A DNA stretch of 64,000 nucleotides from Spinacia oleracea (taxonomy: Eukaryota > Streptophyta > Magnoliopsida > Caryophyllales > Amaranthaceae). Where the stretch lies: contig NC_079492.1 of the NCBI RefSeq assembly GCF_020520425.1, positions 37,451,542-37,515,541 on the forward strand, in the 5' to 3' direction. The position numbers and the translations under genes were made by a program. Below the pieces are notes generated by a model. The model had not been told where the DNA came from and searched no databases. It saw only the letters and a list, made by a program, of their open reading frames with translations. This document shows, in pieces, positions 11,737 through 24,530 of this stretch (positions within the stretch are counted from its first letter, which is position 1; each line of letters opens with the position of its first letter).

Positions 11737-14211
11737 ATGCTTATGAGTACGAAAGCTAGAGGTGAGTTCAGCTATTTCATAACGTTTACGGACGACTTCA
11801 GTAGATATGGCTATATTTACTTAATGAAGCACAAGTCTGAATCGCTTGAGAAAATCCGAGAATTTCAAAATGAAGTAGAGAATCAACATGGCAAGAAAAT
11901 CAAAGCTCTAAGATCGGATCGAGGAGGTGAATATCTTAGCCACGAGTTTGATGACCATCTAAAAGAATGCGGTATTCTTTCTGAATTGACTGCTCCGGGG
12001 ACACCTCAATGGAATGGAGTGTCGGAACGGAGAAATAGGACCTTACTCGATATGGTCAGGTCAATGATGGGTCAGGCCGAACTTCCTTTACAGTTCTGGG
12101 GACATGCGTTGCAAACTGCAGCACTCACACTGAATCGTGCTCCGTCAAAAGCTGTTGAAAAGACTCCATATGAATTATGGACTGGGAAACTTCCAAAGTT
12201 GTCTTTTCTAAAGATTTGGGGTTGCGAAGCATATGTCAAGCGATTAATTTCGGACAAGCTACAACCTAAATCTGACAAATGTTTCTTCGTTGGGTATCCA
12301 AAAGAAACTATGGGGTATTATTTCTACAACAAGTCAGACAACAAGGTATTCGTTGCTCGTGACGGTGTCTTTTTGGAAAGAAATCATATTTCCAAATTGA
12401 CAAGTGGGAGAATAATAGACCTCGAAGAGATTCGAGACGAACAACGAACTCAGAACTCTTTAGAAGCAGTTCAAGTTGATGAACCTCCAAGGTCTTTAGA
12501 AGAGCCAGTGGGAGTAGTTCCTCAAAACGTTGTTGCCCCTCGTAGGTCAAATAGAACTATTTTTCAGCCGGACAGATGGACAGGCGTCCTCTTGACTGAA
12601 AACTTAGACGTTCTCATATTGGATAGTGATGAACCTTTGACTTACAAGAAAGCTATGACGAGCCCAAGCTCCATTAAATGGTTAGAGGCCATGCAATCTA
12701 AAATAGACCCCATGTCTGAAAATCAAGTCTGGGATTTGGTTGATTTTCCGGATGGGTTCACACCTATCGGATGCAAATGGGTCTTCAAGTTGAAGAAAGA
12801 CAAAGATGGAATTGTATACATATTCAAGGCTAGATTGGTAGCAAAAGGTTACAGGCAAGTTCACAGCGTTGACTACGATGAAACCTTTTCTCCAGTCGCG
12901 ACGCTTAAGTCTATTCGGATGATCCTTGCGATTGCCGCTTTTCATGACTATGAAATATGGCAAATGGATGTCAAAACTGCCTTCTTGAACGGTGTTCTTG
13001 AAGAGACTGTGTTCATGACACAGCCGAAGGGTTTTGTCGATCAAAAGAACCAAGGAAAGGTATGCAAGCTTAAGAATTCCATCTACGGACTAAAGCAGGC
13101 ATCAAGGAGTTGGAATAAACGATTTGATGAAGCAGTCAATAAGTTTGGCTTCATCAAGAATCAGGACGAATCTTGTGTATACAAGAAGGTCAGTGGGAGT
13201 AAAATTGCATTCCTAGTCTTGTATGTTGACGACATACTGCTTATTGGAAACGACATTCCTATGTTGGAGTCTGTAAAGACTTGGCTCGGGAAGTGTTTCT
13301 CAATGAAGGACTTAGGAGAGGCACAATACATATTGGGCATCAAGATCTATAGGGATAGATCTAAGAGGATGATTGGACTAAGCCAAAGCACTTACATTGA
13401 CAAAGTGCTAGCTAGGTTCAATATGATGGAAGCCAAGAGAGGCCATCTACCCATGTCACATGGCGTATATCTAAGCAAGAATCAGTGTCCCAAAACATCT
13501 GATGAGCGTAGAAAGATGAGTGGAATTCCATACCCTTCGGCTATTGGATCCATCATGTATGCTATGATTTGTACAAGGCCGGATGTTTCGTTCGCACTCA
13601 GTGCAACGAGCAGGTACCAGTCAGAACCAGGTGAGGCGCATTGGAGTGCTGCCAAGAACATCCTAAAGTACCTAAAAAGGACTAAGGATCAGTTTCTGGT
13701 TTATGTTGGTACAGATGAGTTGATTGTTAAGGGCTATACGGATGCAAGCCTTCAAACCGACAGAGATGATTTCAGATCACAGTCTGGGTTTGTGTTCTGC
13801 CTCAACGGCGGAGCAGTAAGCTGGAAAAGTGCTAAGCAAAGCACTATTGCGGATTCTACAACTGAAGCCGAGTACATTGCTTCCTCAGAAGAAGAAAAGG
13901 AAGCTGTTTGGATTCGGAAGTTCATCGAAGAACTTGGTGTTGTCCCCTTCATTAAAGGACCAGTGGCTTTGTATTGCGACAATAGCGGAGCCATTGCCCA
14001 GGCAAAGGAGCCTAGGAGCCACCAGAAGTCCAAGCACGTACTGCGTCGATTTCATATACTTCGAGAGATCGTTGAAAGAAAGGAAATTGAGATTTGCAAG
14101 GTTGGAACTGACGACAACGTCGCGGATCCATTGACTAAACCGTTGCCACAAGTGAAACACAACAGACATGTAGCAACCATGAGAATCAAGCATGTTGGAG
14201 AATGGCTTTGA
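11737..14211 (+). CDS. Truncated copia Pol: partial integrase, reverse transcriptase, RNase H
   Basis: An uninterrupted 824-codon frame encodes the back part of a Ty1/copia polyprotein. Order seen: integrase core remnant (FTDDFSRYGY, then the second catalytic Asp in SDRGGEY and the Glu in GVSERRNRT), reverse transcriptase (AKGYRQ, WQMDVKTAFLNG, active site YVDDILL), and RNase H (GYTDAS, ADSTTEAEY, LYCDN), ending HVGEWL. The ATG at 11737 lies inside integrase, just after the position of the first catalytic Asp, which is lost with gag, protease and the zinc-binding domain. Full-length copia Pol is usually more than 1,300 residues. The frame has no stops, in line with the young LTRs. Reverse transcriptase could be active if expressed, but integrase could not. 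Confidence 0.95.
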   Translation: MLMSTKARGEFSYFITFTDDFSRYGYIYLMKHKSESLEKIREFQNEVENQHGKKIKALRSDRGGEYLSHEFDDHLKECGILSELTAPGTPQWNGVSERRNRTLLDMVRSMMGQAELPLQFWGHALQTAALTLNRAPSKAVEKTPYELWTGKLPKLSFLKIWGCEAYVKRLISDKLQPKSDKCFFVGYPKETMGYYFYNKSDNKVFVARDGVFLERNHISKLTSGRIIDLEEIRDEQRTQNSLEAVQVDEPPRSLEEPVGVVPQNVVAPRRSNRTIFQPDRWTGVLLTENLDVLILDSDEPLTYKKAMTSPSSIKWLEAMQSKIDPMSENQVWDLVDFPDGFTPIGCKWVFKLKKDKDGIVYIFKARLVAKGYRQVHSVDYDETFSPVATLKSIRMILAIAAFHDYEIWQMDVKTAFLNGVLEETVFMTQPKGFVDQKNQGKVCKLKNSIYGLKQASRSWNKRFDEAVNKFGFIKNQDESCVYKKVSGSKIAFLVLYVDDILLIGNDIPMLESVKTWLGKCFSMKDLGEAQYILGIKIYRDRSKRMIGLSQSTYIDKVLARFNMMEAKRGHLPMSHGVYLSKNQCPKTSDERRKMSGIPYPSAIGSIMYAMICTRPDVSFALSATSRYQSEPGEAHWSAAKNILKYLKRTKDQFLVYVGTDELIVKGYTDASLQTDRDDFRSQSGFVFCLNGGAVSWKSAKQSTIADSTTEAEYIASSEEEKEAVWIRKFIEELGVVPFIKGPVALYCDNSGAIAQAKEPRSHQKSKHVLRRFHILREIVERKEIEICKVGTDDNVADPLTKPLPQVKHNRHVATMRIKHVGEWL

Positions 14212-15040
14212 TTTTCTAAGTATTGTTTTAGAACATCTGTTAGATCTATGTTTAAAACAATTGGTTTAACCATTTCATATTTATGAAATTTATTTATTTC
14301 ATATTCATTTAATTGTGGTTTAGAATTAAATGATAAGTCCATGTGATTCAAATCATTCAAATGGGATGTCAAGTTGGATTCTTTGACAAAGAAACACCCA
14401 TAAGTGAACTTGAATATTGAAGTCACAAAGGATCCCTAATCCAGGTCATTGAAAGGTGGACGACCAATGACTAATGAAGTTAGATTGCAAGTAGATTACT
14501 TAGTTTTGTTTCTTGAACTAGAGTGACTGGATGTCAGAATCTTTTGCATAGATACTTATTGGATCTTGTATCGGATTGACCATGAGAACGCTTTAAGAGA
14601 TTAAAGTCATGTCATAGGTAGTTCTCATTAATGGTGATTAGAAACCGTTCCTCAGAACATGAGCGATTATGTCTACTCGTTTGAGAATTAGTTCGCTTTG
14701 ATACTAGCTAAACGTCGCACCGTAAAAGAAGGCTATAAAAGCAGTTATTGGGCATACTATGAATCAAAGTGAGTGTTCATAGATTGCAAGAATTGATTGT
14801 CCTCCTATCTTTGATAGGATATGGTGTTGTTGTGTAACAAGGCCTCTCGGAGAGTTAGATACTGTAAAATGCATGGCCGTGCTCAGAATGGTTAGGCTTA
14901 ACCTTCTGCAAAAGTTTGACAGTTGAACTCTGTAATCCGAGAAACACTTCTGGACCTAATAAGGATGGCTTGGATCTTACCTTATGTTCAGTAAGTAACA
15001 CTAAGCGACAAAGGAATGTGGATGCACACTTGTCTGAATG

Positions 15041-15053
15041 ACAAGTGGGAGAT
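15041..15053 (+). other. Polypurine tract of the copia element
   Basis: ACAAGTGGGAGAT lies directly before the right LTR at 15054 and would prime plus-strand synthesis. The second copia-like element in this window has a near-identical tract in the same position on the minus strand. Confidence 0.8.
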
Positions 15054-16066
15054 TGAAGGAAATATGTCCTTCACCCAAGGTGCATTAAGTCTAATACCAA
15101 GGTTCAGATTAATTGCGAACAATTAATTCAGTGAGATCAAGTGATCAGAACAGCTAACTGGAGCAATGCTTCCGATCAGTGAGTTCTAATGGATATTGAA
15201 CTCACAACTTACTCTTGACTGAACCTACAAGGTCACACCAATGACACGTAACAGATCACCGGATTAAATGAATCAGAAATTCATTTAATAGCTTTTCGGG
15301 ATTTAAGTTAGAAACGTATTATACGATACGACCTTGCATCGGAATCGCATATCGTATCGCGAATATTCGTAAGCTAGGCGAAACGAATAAATCATATCGT
15401 ACAACGGTGATTCGTCGTATACGAAACAATAAATAAATATATCGGAAATATATTTAATCACGAATACAAGGAGCGGCCCACGAGCCGAGTGCACGAAGCA
15501 CTCGAGGCCCATGGGCGCGCGCATAGGCGAGCAAGCAAAGCAACGCAGCAGCAGCGAGGCCCTTGTGGCGCGGCGCTGTGCGCGTGCATGCGGGCCGAGA
15601 CCACGACACAGCAGCAGCGCGGCCCCCGGCCCACTGGCTGTGCGTGTCCGTGTGTTTTGGCTTGCGGGCTTGCTAGCCGGCCTTGCCTCTTGGCTTGGTC
15701 GGTTAGTAAGGTTATGTAAATAACCTTACAACCTAATTTACAACTTAGTACAATCACAATTCAGATTACACACAACCCTAGGAGAAAACAGAGAACCCTA
15801 ATTCTCTCTGTGCCTCCATAGTGTGTTCATCCCAAAAAGCAAATCTCTTGATTAATTGTCTAAGCTACGATAATCAAGACGGATCTGATCGTGTCGGTGA
15901 ACCAAGTAGAGGAACGACAAGTGGAGTTCTTTGTTCGTGTTCGTTGACGGATTATTGTGGAAAACACGCTTCGAATGTAAGTTTGCTTAATCTGTGCTTT
16001 ATACATGTTTCCTGGCTTTGGGGATTGTTCCGCACATGTTATTATGTTTAACTGTATTCCCCTACA
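15054..16066 (+). repeat. 3' LTR of the copia element
   Basis: Same length (1013 bp) as the 5' LTR, with about 11 substitutions by eye (for example GCTTTTT/GCTTTTC and GCGCTTGC/GCGCGTGC). It is followed by AGTAG. Confidence 0.95.
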
Positions 16067-19000
16067 AGTAGTACACGGACCAGAAACTGCTTAGTCCATT
16101 GGTATTTTGCTGTCCTCAGGCTCATTCCTATTCTCTACATATTTGTTTGTTTATATTTATAGTGCTGCTAATATATGGCTGACTTTTTTTTGTGCATTTT
16201 ATGTGTTCAATGATGGCCAATTATTATGACGAATAGACAGGCTTTTGTGCTCACAGTCTCCTGTCTGGTTTTTTCTTCTTCTTTGCCTTTGCTGAATTAC
16301 AAACTTATATGGGAGTGTGTAAGGTGTTCTATTTGCAGTTGTGCCTGTCTTGGTTCTGTTTGTCTTTTTTTTCATCGCACTTCATTTATTATCTTCTCCC
16401 CGGTTAGATTATGTGAGAATGGTTGTTACGCTTTTAAGCTCGTGCAATCACAATAATGCATATACAACTCATGCCAGATACTTATGACGGGTCTTACTCA
16501 TACTCTCTTCCGCTTTCCCTACTTGCTCGTGCAGTTGTATTGTGTCTTTTTTACATATGCTTATTAGTTTTAGATGCATCTTAGTTCTGGCTATTCATTG
16601 TGAAGCCTGATCTGTCTCCGAGTATCCTATACCGATCTGGTGTATGTTGTGTTCTATTGTCTAAGTATGTGCAGTGACTCCTACGCCGATTGCTATGATT
16701 GCTGCCTGCTTGCATCACTTTCTCTTGGTTTTCGTTGTAGGTAGTGGTAGATTAGGTGGTCTAATTCTAACTAATAGACTATATTTACTGAAATTGGATC
16801 TTAATATTGTGAATGATCACTTTGCAAAGGTTAGCATAACAAGGACACTATGGGATGAAGCTGAAACTTCAAGAAGCATTAGCTTGTTCCTTCTTGCACA
16901 GGTATTTCTTTTCTTGCATATTTAGTTTTGTCCGACTTCATTTAAGGGACCAATACCTTACACAAGATGATGTTGTTTGGCTAATCCAGACTTGGTTCTG
17001 GTAAGCATCCGGGATTTAAAAAGAGTGTACTTGAAACTTAAAATAGCTAAACAAATCTTAGGTCAATGCCTTAGGAAATCTTAGGAAATATATTAACACT
17101 GCTTTTATTAATGATCCTAAAATTAAATATATTGGATCGAAGGTAGCTCTACATACATAAGGGGGGCAAGGCTTGCCCAATGGTTTGGTCAAGCCTGTGC
17201 CCGGGGATGACCAGTCACATCCAGGGCAACAACTCAACGAGAACAGGCACATATTAGAACCTAACTGCGCCTGAGCTTGCCCTGGGGTGCAGCAGCCACA
17301 ATAGAGCTGGTCGTTTGCTGCTCATGTAGTGCTGCTCCACTTACAATTTGTGAAGATCAAGGCGTCGCGTCTGGGGGGGCCAACTAGGTGAACGGGACAT
17401 CCTCAGTGTTGACCCTCAGTCTTATACGTCTTCACCTTCGACAAACCTAAGCATGGCCTAATAGTTTAACTGCATGCCGCATTAGTATAGGCATTACAGT
17501 CGGCCATGCTTCTTAGTATTGGCATTACAGTAGGAATGCGTTGTAGCCTTGGTGTTTCTGTGGGTAACCAGGAATTACATATGCTACTGAAGATGTGCTT
17601 CGCATGATCTTCTGTACCATGTGGGGCATCAGGAAAACCGATTTTTCTCCCATTAGACATTTAGGTTGGGGGTTTTAGGTGGAGGGATCTTCTTGCCATT
17701 CAAAAAGCCATTTAGATTTCGATGTTTTGCTGGACACTGAGTTTACTGTCACCCTGAATTAGAGGATAGATGAGAGGGTGAGCTAGAGTACATGAGGGAG
17801 GTTGCTTTTTATAGGGATATATGGCCATACATGTGGTTGGTGGTGTTAAATTCTGCTGCACGATCATAGGTAAGCCTTCTATTCATGCATTGGGGTATAT
17901 AAAGGCTCAATAATGTATTAGGTTAGGTGACATGTGTACGCCATGCATATATGCACAAACATCAGCATGTATGCACAGAAATTAGCATTTTTAATCTAGC
18001 AAAATCAGTGATTCCAATGTTTTAGTTGACCAAAATTCCCAACTTAAATGCGTTTTGGCTAGGTCTTAATAATCACTGTACACCCTTATCTGGTTGTCTT
18101 TCCTCTACTCCTTCCTATTAAGTGACAGGTTTACATATGCATCTACTCCTACGACAATAACTGAAGATGTTAGATCGAACTTTTGTTTTCTTTGCTTCGG
18201 TGGTTGATCAGCAAAGCTATTACACTAAGGATAAAACAGAAAATGTTTTCAGTGTCAGTCTTACTCAAAACGCTCTTTGCCCCCCGCAAAACTCTAACAC
18301 ATAAATCAGTATATAACCTGCAAGTCATTTTGAAGATTATATGTTGTTGGTCCTTTTAGGCTATATCCTGTATACAATGAAGATTTCTCTATCCTAAGTT
18401 GTTGTAGTGAATCTGGTCCAAAAAGGAAGACACGCTTTGAAGTCTGGTATCTTTTTTCTTCAAAACATTTATTTAAAGAACTTACTGAGTCATCCACTCA
18501 CAAGATGTTGCAAATCTTCATTATAATATAATCCTATTTTGGCTATAACTCATTACTCAAGTGCATCTGAATGCTTGTATCCCTATGCACAGTCAGTAGA
18601 GATATCGTGTGCGAGGATGCTTTGGTCATTTTACTAAAAATAGAACAATACATACCATAAAAGGAAGGGTGACCCATCCTTTATTTTGCTGCAGCATATA
18701 ACCTGCAAGTCCTTTTAGTTTTGCATCTATAGTTATATCTGGTGTTTGTTGTATGTTTTAAAAGGATGTTTAGTTCATTCATTAAAATTTTCAGTCTTGT
18801 GCTGTATTGCTGTGTATTACAACCTAGATGGCTCACTTAACTATCACCTATGATTCTTAACTGGATTAGTAGAACCAGGGAGAATCAAGGTACAAGGAGC
18901 AAGTACCTACATTCTTAAACAAAAGAATAAACTGCTCTCATTAAAACAATCTTATAATTCACGTTCTGCAGTTACCACACCTCGGGCTCATACATATTTG

Positions 19001-19270
19001 TTGTTGTTACTTGTTCGTTTATGGTAATGCGCAGTTTGCAATTTAACTGAACTATTGAGCTGACTGATGTCCAGTTCATTTTAACCAATCCATGCTCTGC
19101 AGGTTTAACTTTCCAGTTAGCATTTCACGGTTTTTCCGATGTTTCAACATAGTCAAAGGAACTGCTTAATCCATGGGTATTTCCCTGTCCTCAGGTTCAT
19201 GACTACATGTTTGTTTCTTTATACTGTTGTTCATATATGACTTCCCTTTTTGTGCATACTCTATGTTCCC
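16067..19270. other. Long non-coding stretch upstream of the Helitron Rep gene
   Basis: No confident gene is present. A plus-strand frame at 16674-16925 contains a possible exon (ending SISLFLLAQ before GTATTT) with weak resemblance to OB-fold proteins. On the minus strand a TATA-like CTATAAAAAGC (about 17808-17818) precedes a 64-codon ORF (17660-17466) of no known family. Both are weak. The left end of this stretch is homologous to 19150-19290. Confidence 0.45.
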
Positions 19271-19290
19271 TGCTAACCACTTGTGACCTC
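18980..19290. repeat. Segmental duplicate of the copia insertion-site region
   Basis: This segment aligns with the sequence around the copia element once that element is removed (10205-10350 joined to 16072-16220). Shared blocks are CACCTCG, TTTGTTGTTGTT, ATGYTCTGCAGG, AACTGCTTARTCCAT and CTGTCCTCAGGYTCAT. Similarity is perhaps 70-75% by eye. A third, shorter relative lies at about 25560-25660 (CTGACCTCGCACTGCA). Confidence 0.6.
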
Positions 19291-19959
19291 AAGACAAGCT
19301 CCTTTACCCACCATCTCCACTCACACGTCGAGCCACACGACAACGGACTCTTGAAAACACGGGCCACCTGACCTCGCCCAGGTAGGTTACCTGTCTAGGA
19401 CAACCTTGGTCATTTGCATATGATCTCACAAACTAACGCTATTTCTGGAATCAACAGCGAGCCTATTCAATGTACACCTAAGTCCTCATATCAACCGGAC
19501 ATACGTTGTCCCCTGCCACCCTTAGGAAGTAATCCACTTGTATATCATGCCTTGCCTAAATAGCGTTAGCTCTTTGATCCTCCCGAGCTTGACATCTTTT
19601 GTGTTTGATCATAGCTGCTTCGGTTGTTTCACAAGCGTCATTGCTTTCTGCAAATGCTTTTCCATATTACTCATCAACCTCAGGGGAACGTAGTAGTAAG
19701 TGCTTCAGGGCTACCCAAGGGTTGTATACAAGTAGTGTTGGGCCGACTACATAGCTCCTACCTCTCTCTAACTCACACAGGTAATCTGATCATCTTCCTT
19801 TCACTTATGTTTCTGCATTGCATGGCAGAGAGCTGCTCAAATGTATGAAATAATGTTCTAATCCTTATGTTGTAATGAACAGTGAGGTGGGCAGGTCGGC
19901 CTCTGGTGAGCTTACTCTAGGAGCACCTAAAGTGTCACGGAAAGCACATGGGCTTGCAC
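19271..19959 (+). pseudogene. Probable 5' exons of the Helitron Rep/helicase gene
   Basis: Several short open pieces with plausible splice sites lie just upstream of the Rep exon. They are 19271-19382 (ends CTCGCCCAG|GTAGGT), about 19440-19554, 19615-19780 (acceptor ATCATAG, donor CACACAG|GTAATC) and 19883-19959 (acceptor GAACAG, donor GCAC|GTAAAC). The last joins in frame to the exon at 20053 (HGLA-Q-VPPGV). The 19615-19780 piece joins 19883 in the same frame but carries a TAG at 19750-19752. The pieces are Ser/Thr/Pro-rich, as Helitron N-termini often are. The exon map is a guess from splice signals and frame. Confidence 0.35.
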
Positions 19960-20828
19960 GTAAACAAAGTAATCTCCTTCTACCCCAATACTATTTTGGT
20001 TTGTTGCCCCTTTATGGAACAACCTGTTAACACTTACATTATGTCTAACCAGAGGTGCCCCCGGGTGTTATCGGTCACCCTTTACCCCATAAACCCTTGG
20101 AACTCCCTCTCCCTCAGTACTGCCCTAAATGCAACGCAAAGAAATTTGCTTATGAGTCCGTGAATTTTTGTTGTGGCGATGGAGAAGTAGATCTTGCTTC
20201 CAACGACTATCCTGATGAACTTGTGAGGCTATTTACATCTCAAGATGAAGATGTCTTGTATTTCAGAACTTACGCTCGCCTTTATAACAACCTCTTTGCA
20301 TTTAGTTCCCTTGGAGGGGATCTTGATGCAAAGACTCATAAAGGAATTTATGTCTTCAAGTTGCATGGCCAGATTTATCACTATATCCCTGATTTGCTTC
20401 CCAACAATGACAACCCTAAATATCTACAACTTTATTTTTATGATGCCCAACATGAAGCTGCAAATCGACTTGGTTGTTTCCCAAAATTAAGAGAAGATGT
20501 GATAAATATCCTAATGAATATTACCCAGAAAAACCAGTACGCCAGGTTTTTCCGTTCCTTGAAAGAAATGGAAATTAGTGAAAATACACATATAGTTATT
20601 AATAAAAATACAGTGCCTGACCAACGCGTATATAATGCTCCTACCTATGACGAGGTTGCTGTCATTTGGCCTGAAATCACCTCCTCCAGTGAGTCTAGGG
20701 GTCCACACATCCTTGTTTCCGGCAAATCCAATGAGTCTCACCGCATTATGCACTATTACGGCTGCTATGATCCACTGGAGTACCCGCTTTTGTTCCCATG
20801 CGGTGACTGTGGTTGGAACCACTAGTGG

Positions 20829-21110
20829 AAAAGCAATCATTTGCATCACCATATTTGCCTCGCACATTTAAACATGTGACGCAATTGACAGTTTTAAGCA
20901 TTAAAATTAGTCATTTGCGTCGCAGAATTACTAATCTGCGACGCAGATGACTCTAAGATGTTCTTAAAGTCATTTGCGTCGCAGATTAATAATAATGCGA
21001 CGCAAAATATTACCTCCTTTGCGTCGCAGAATTACTAATCTGCGACGCAGATGACTCTTAGAGTCATCTGCGTCGCAGATTTACTAATCGGCGACGCAAA
21101 GGAGGTAAAA
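20829..21110. repeat. Left subterminal hairpin array of the CACTA element
   Basis: Several back-to-back palindromes of the motif CATTTGCGTCGCAGA and its reverse complement TCTGCGACGCA, separated by AT-rich linkers. In CACTA elements such subterminal repeats are the transposase-binding region. The same motif fills the right end. Confidence 0.85.
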
Positions 21111-21410
21111 AAATTTCGGTTTCTAATTAAAATTTAATTATTACCTTTTCCTTTTCTTTTTTAATTTGGTGCGACGCCCTGCTCCCATTCCCTTTCTCCC
21201 TCATACATTTCCTGCCTCCCCAAACTCTTTCTCTCTCGTAATTTCCAGATCTCCATTGTTGAAATTCCAAAGCTTCTCTGTCTCTCCTTCAGAATCAGTA
21301 TCGAGCTTTCCCTTCAAAGTCTCCTCTCACCAAATCATCCCAATATCTCAAATTTGTTTTAAAATTCAAGCTTAGCGAATACGAAGGAGGCAAACCCAGA
21401 TCTGAAAGCG

Positions 21411-21653
21411 ATGACGTCTTCAGCCGGATTTCAAGCTGCATTCTCTGCAAACTCCAGCTCTGAGGTGGATGACTCGGCGGCGACTCATCTGGGTGCGGTG
21501 GAAGTGGGGCTGAGTTTTTGGGGAATCTGTTGAGTCGACTCAGACCGAGTTGGTCCCGAGTTACACCGCCATAACAACGCCGAAGTGTTGGTGCTGGAGT
21601 TTCGGTTTTTATCGCCACCGACCTTGAATACCTTGTTTCGATCTAAAGGTATT
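21411..21653 (+). pseudogene. Leader and short ORF of unknown origin inside the CACTA element
   Basis: A pyrimidine-rich leader (21170-21400) precedes ATG 21411, which starts a short frame (MTSSAGFQAAFSANSSS) that stops within about 42 codons. A donor-like AAAG|GTATTT lies at about 21650. It looks like the 5' end of a captured gene, but I could not match it to a family or show that it belongs with the helicase exons. Confidence 0.3.
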
Positions 21654-22147
21654 TTCTCTCTCCCTACCGTGATTTCCATGTTTAATTAATTTTGCAACTT
21701 TTTCATATTGTTTTGATGAATCTAGGGCTTAATTATGTTAGTTAGTTGGTGATTTTGAGTATTTATTTTACGATTGTTTGAACTCTTCATTTTAGGATTT
21801 TGATTTCAGATGTTGTAGTTTGTTATTGATTATGTCGAATCTGTTTAGGATTTTGATTTTGATTTTAGGATTTTGATTTCAGATGAATCTAAATTTTGAT
21901 TGTTTGAACCCTAGATTTTGATTTTGATCTTAGGATTTTGATTATGTCGAACTCTTAAAAGAGATTCATTAACTAGCTAAGACAGTATCATGAAACATAT
22001 AGTCCATCCAGTTGAAAAAATTCAGTAAGATTTACCTTTGGATTTTTTTCTTTGTCTACCATGATTGCTAGGCAACCCTGCAGTAGAAGCAAGAACTTAA
22101 TAGACACACATATGCCACATATATGACAGAAAAAACAACTAATTTAG

Positions 22148-22962
<815 letters not shown>

Positions 22963-23683
22963 TGAAATGTTCAGTTGCTTATCCAATGATACATGTTTTT
23001 CACATTGCCATTTTGTGCATACAATAAATAACAGCTCGTGTGTTTGATTATTGTGAGGTCTAAGTTCAAATTTTAATGTTCTGTTGTTGATTCCCCAATT
23101 CTTGCTAGCGTTTATTACTTTTTCTGAAATGTTCCCATATAATTGAGGTTTAATTATTGTTTCCTTATATGAATATAATTGTTCTGAATGCAATTCAAAC
23201 TGCAAATGGTAGCAAGACTAGCAGACTATTATACCTCCTGTTGAGAGTAGGTTTGGGGTTATGCAACTCTAATGTTTTTCTTTTCTTAATAAGGGTGAAT
23301 ATGTATTGCCTTTGTTGCTAAGAATGTGATTGTTCTGCTATTTTTGTTTGTTTTCTTTGGGCTGATTACATTATGAGCAATGTCGATATTTAGCTAGTTT
23401 ATTGTAATATTTACTTAAACTTTTATGTTTAAAGTGTAGTTAGGTTATCAGTTTATGTTTAAATATTTACATTATGCCCAGTTTGTGTTCTGTGATGTTT
23501 ACCAAGGCTTCATGCGTATCTTGTCCAACCCTAAACACTATGGTAAGCACTTTCATTACATTACATTGGTGGAACTGTTTTTAACCTATGATCTTGTAAC
23601 AATGCTGGTTATAATGTTGTACAATACTTAGTGTTACTTATGCAGTTATATATGCATAATTATGTCTCTAAGCTGATTCTGTT

Positions 23684-24154
23684 GTGATGTTGGTAGTGAT
23701 GGTATGTGAATTTTTGGGTGGTAGGCATCAAGGAAACAAGAGGAGCATGTTGTGGAATAGGGTGGCATGGAGCAGCATCGGGGTGCGACACCATGGAGAT
23801 GGTTTGCAACCAAAGTACAGCTCATGTAATCCTTCTAAGGTCGTCAATTATCTGCTGGCCGACTCTGCCTGGTTCGGTCATCCATTGGGTGACATCTTTC
23901 ATCCCTTGAGCGTCCGAGCACTGGTGAACATAGCTTCAGCAGCAGCAGCAGCAGCAGGTGTTCTGGCAACAACAGTTATCGATTACAAGCTAGAAGCAGC
24001 AGCAGCAGTTCTGGCAGAAGTAGAAAGCAGCAATTCTGGCAGCAGCCAGTTGAAACAAGAACAAAACCAAGCCAGCCTAAAGAGTGTTTATTTTCACCAG
24101 TTGCTGGACTTTCTTGAAGTTCTCTGCCTTAACTGTGACTATCACCGTTGGTAA
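23684..24154 (+). other. Open frame with CAG-repeat-encoded Ala/Gln tract
   Basis: A 156-codon open frame in the CACTA interior contains two CAG-type triplet runs (about 23937-23956 and 23995-24010), read as alanine. No domain is recognised and there is no clear start context. It may be part of another captured gene or a chance frame. Confidence 0.25.
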
Positions 24155-24530
24155 TGCATCCCATCTTTGTATTGAAAGTCCTATCTTGATTTGTCATAGA
24201 TTTGATTTCTAACATCTTCCATTTTTATATCCAGGATAGAGATATTTACTTAAACTTTTATGTTTAAAGTGTAGTTAGGTTATCAACATGTTGGTTGATC
24301 TATGGTGAATTTGCCTTTTATTGGGTTGTAAACTGTTTTGACAGGTATATATTAATGTATTATAACATTCCCGGTATTGGGGAGGGTCAAATTACAAAGG
24401 AAATATTGTCAAAATTTTCACCTAGTTTACTTTTATTTTTATGCTCTGAATATACTAGTACTGAAAGCTGCTTATTTTATTTAATCTATGGATTAAATAA
24501 AATCAGCAGCTCATTTTTTTTAGAATATCC

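Larger units (their letters stand above)
10351..16066 (+). mobile_element. Ty1/copia LTR retrotransposon, internally deleted
   Basis: The element has two 1013-bp LTRs (10351-11363 and 15054-16066), both TGAAGG..CCTACA, inside perfect 5-bp target duplications AGTAG (10346-10350 and 16067-16071). A primer-binding site complementary to initiator tRNA-Met follows the left LTR, and a purine-rich tract precedes the right one. By eye the LTRs differ at about 11 sites, so the insertion is recent. Only about 370 bp separate the left LTR from the pol ORF. Gag, protease and the front of integrase are therefore missing. The element cannot move alone but may be mobilised by a relative. It lies between the dsRBD-like gene and the Helitron Rep gene. 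Confidence 0.95.
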
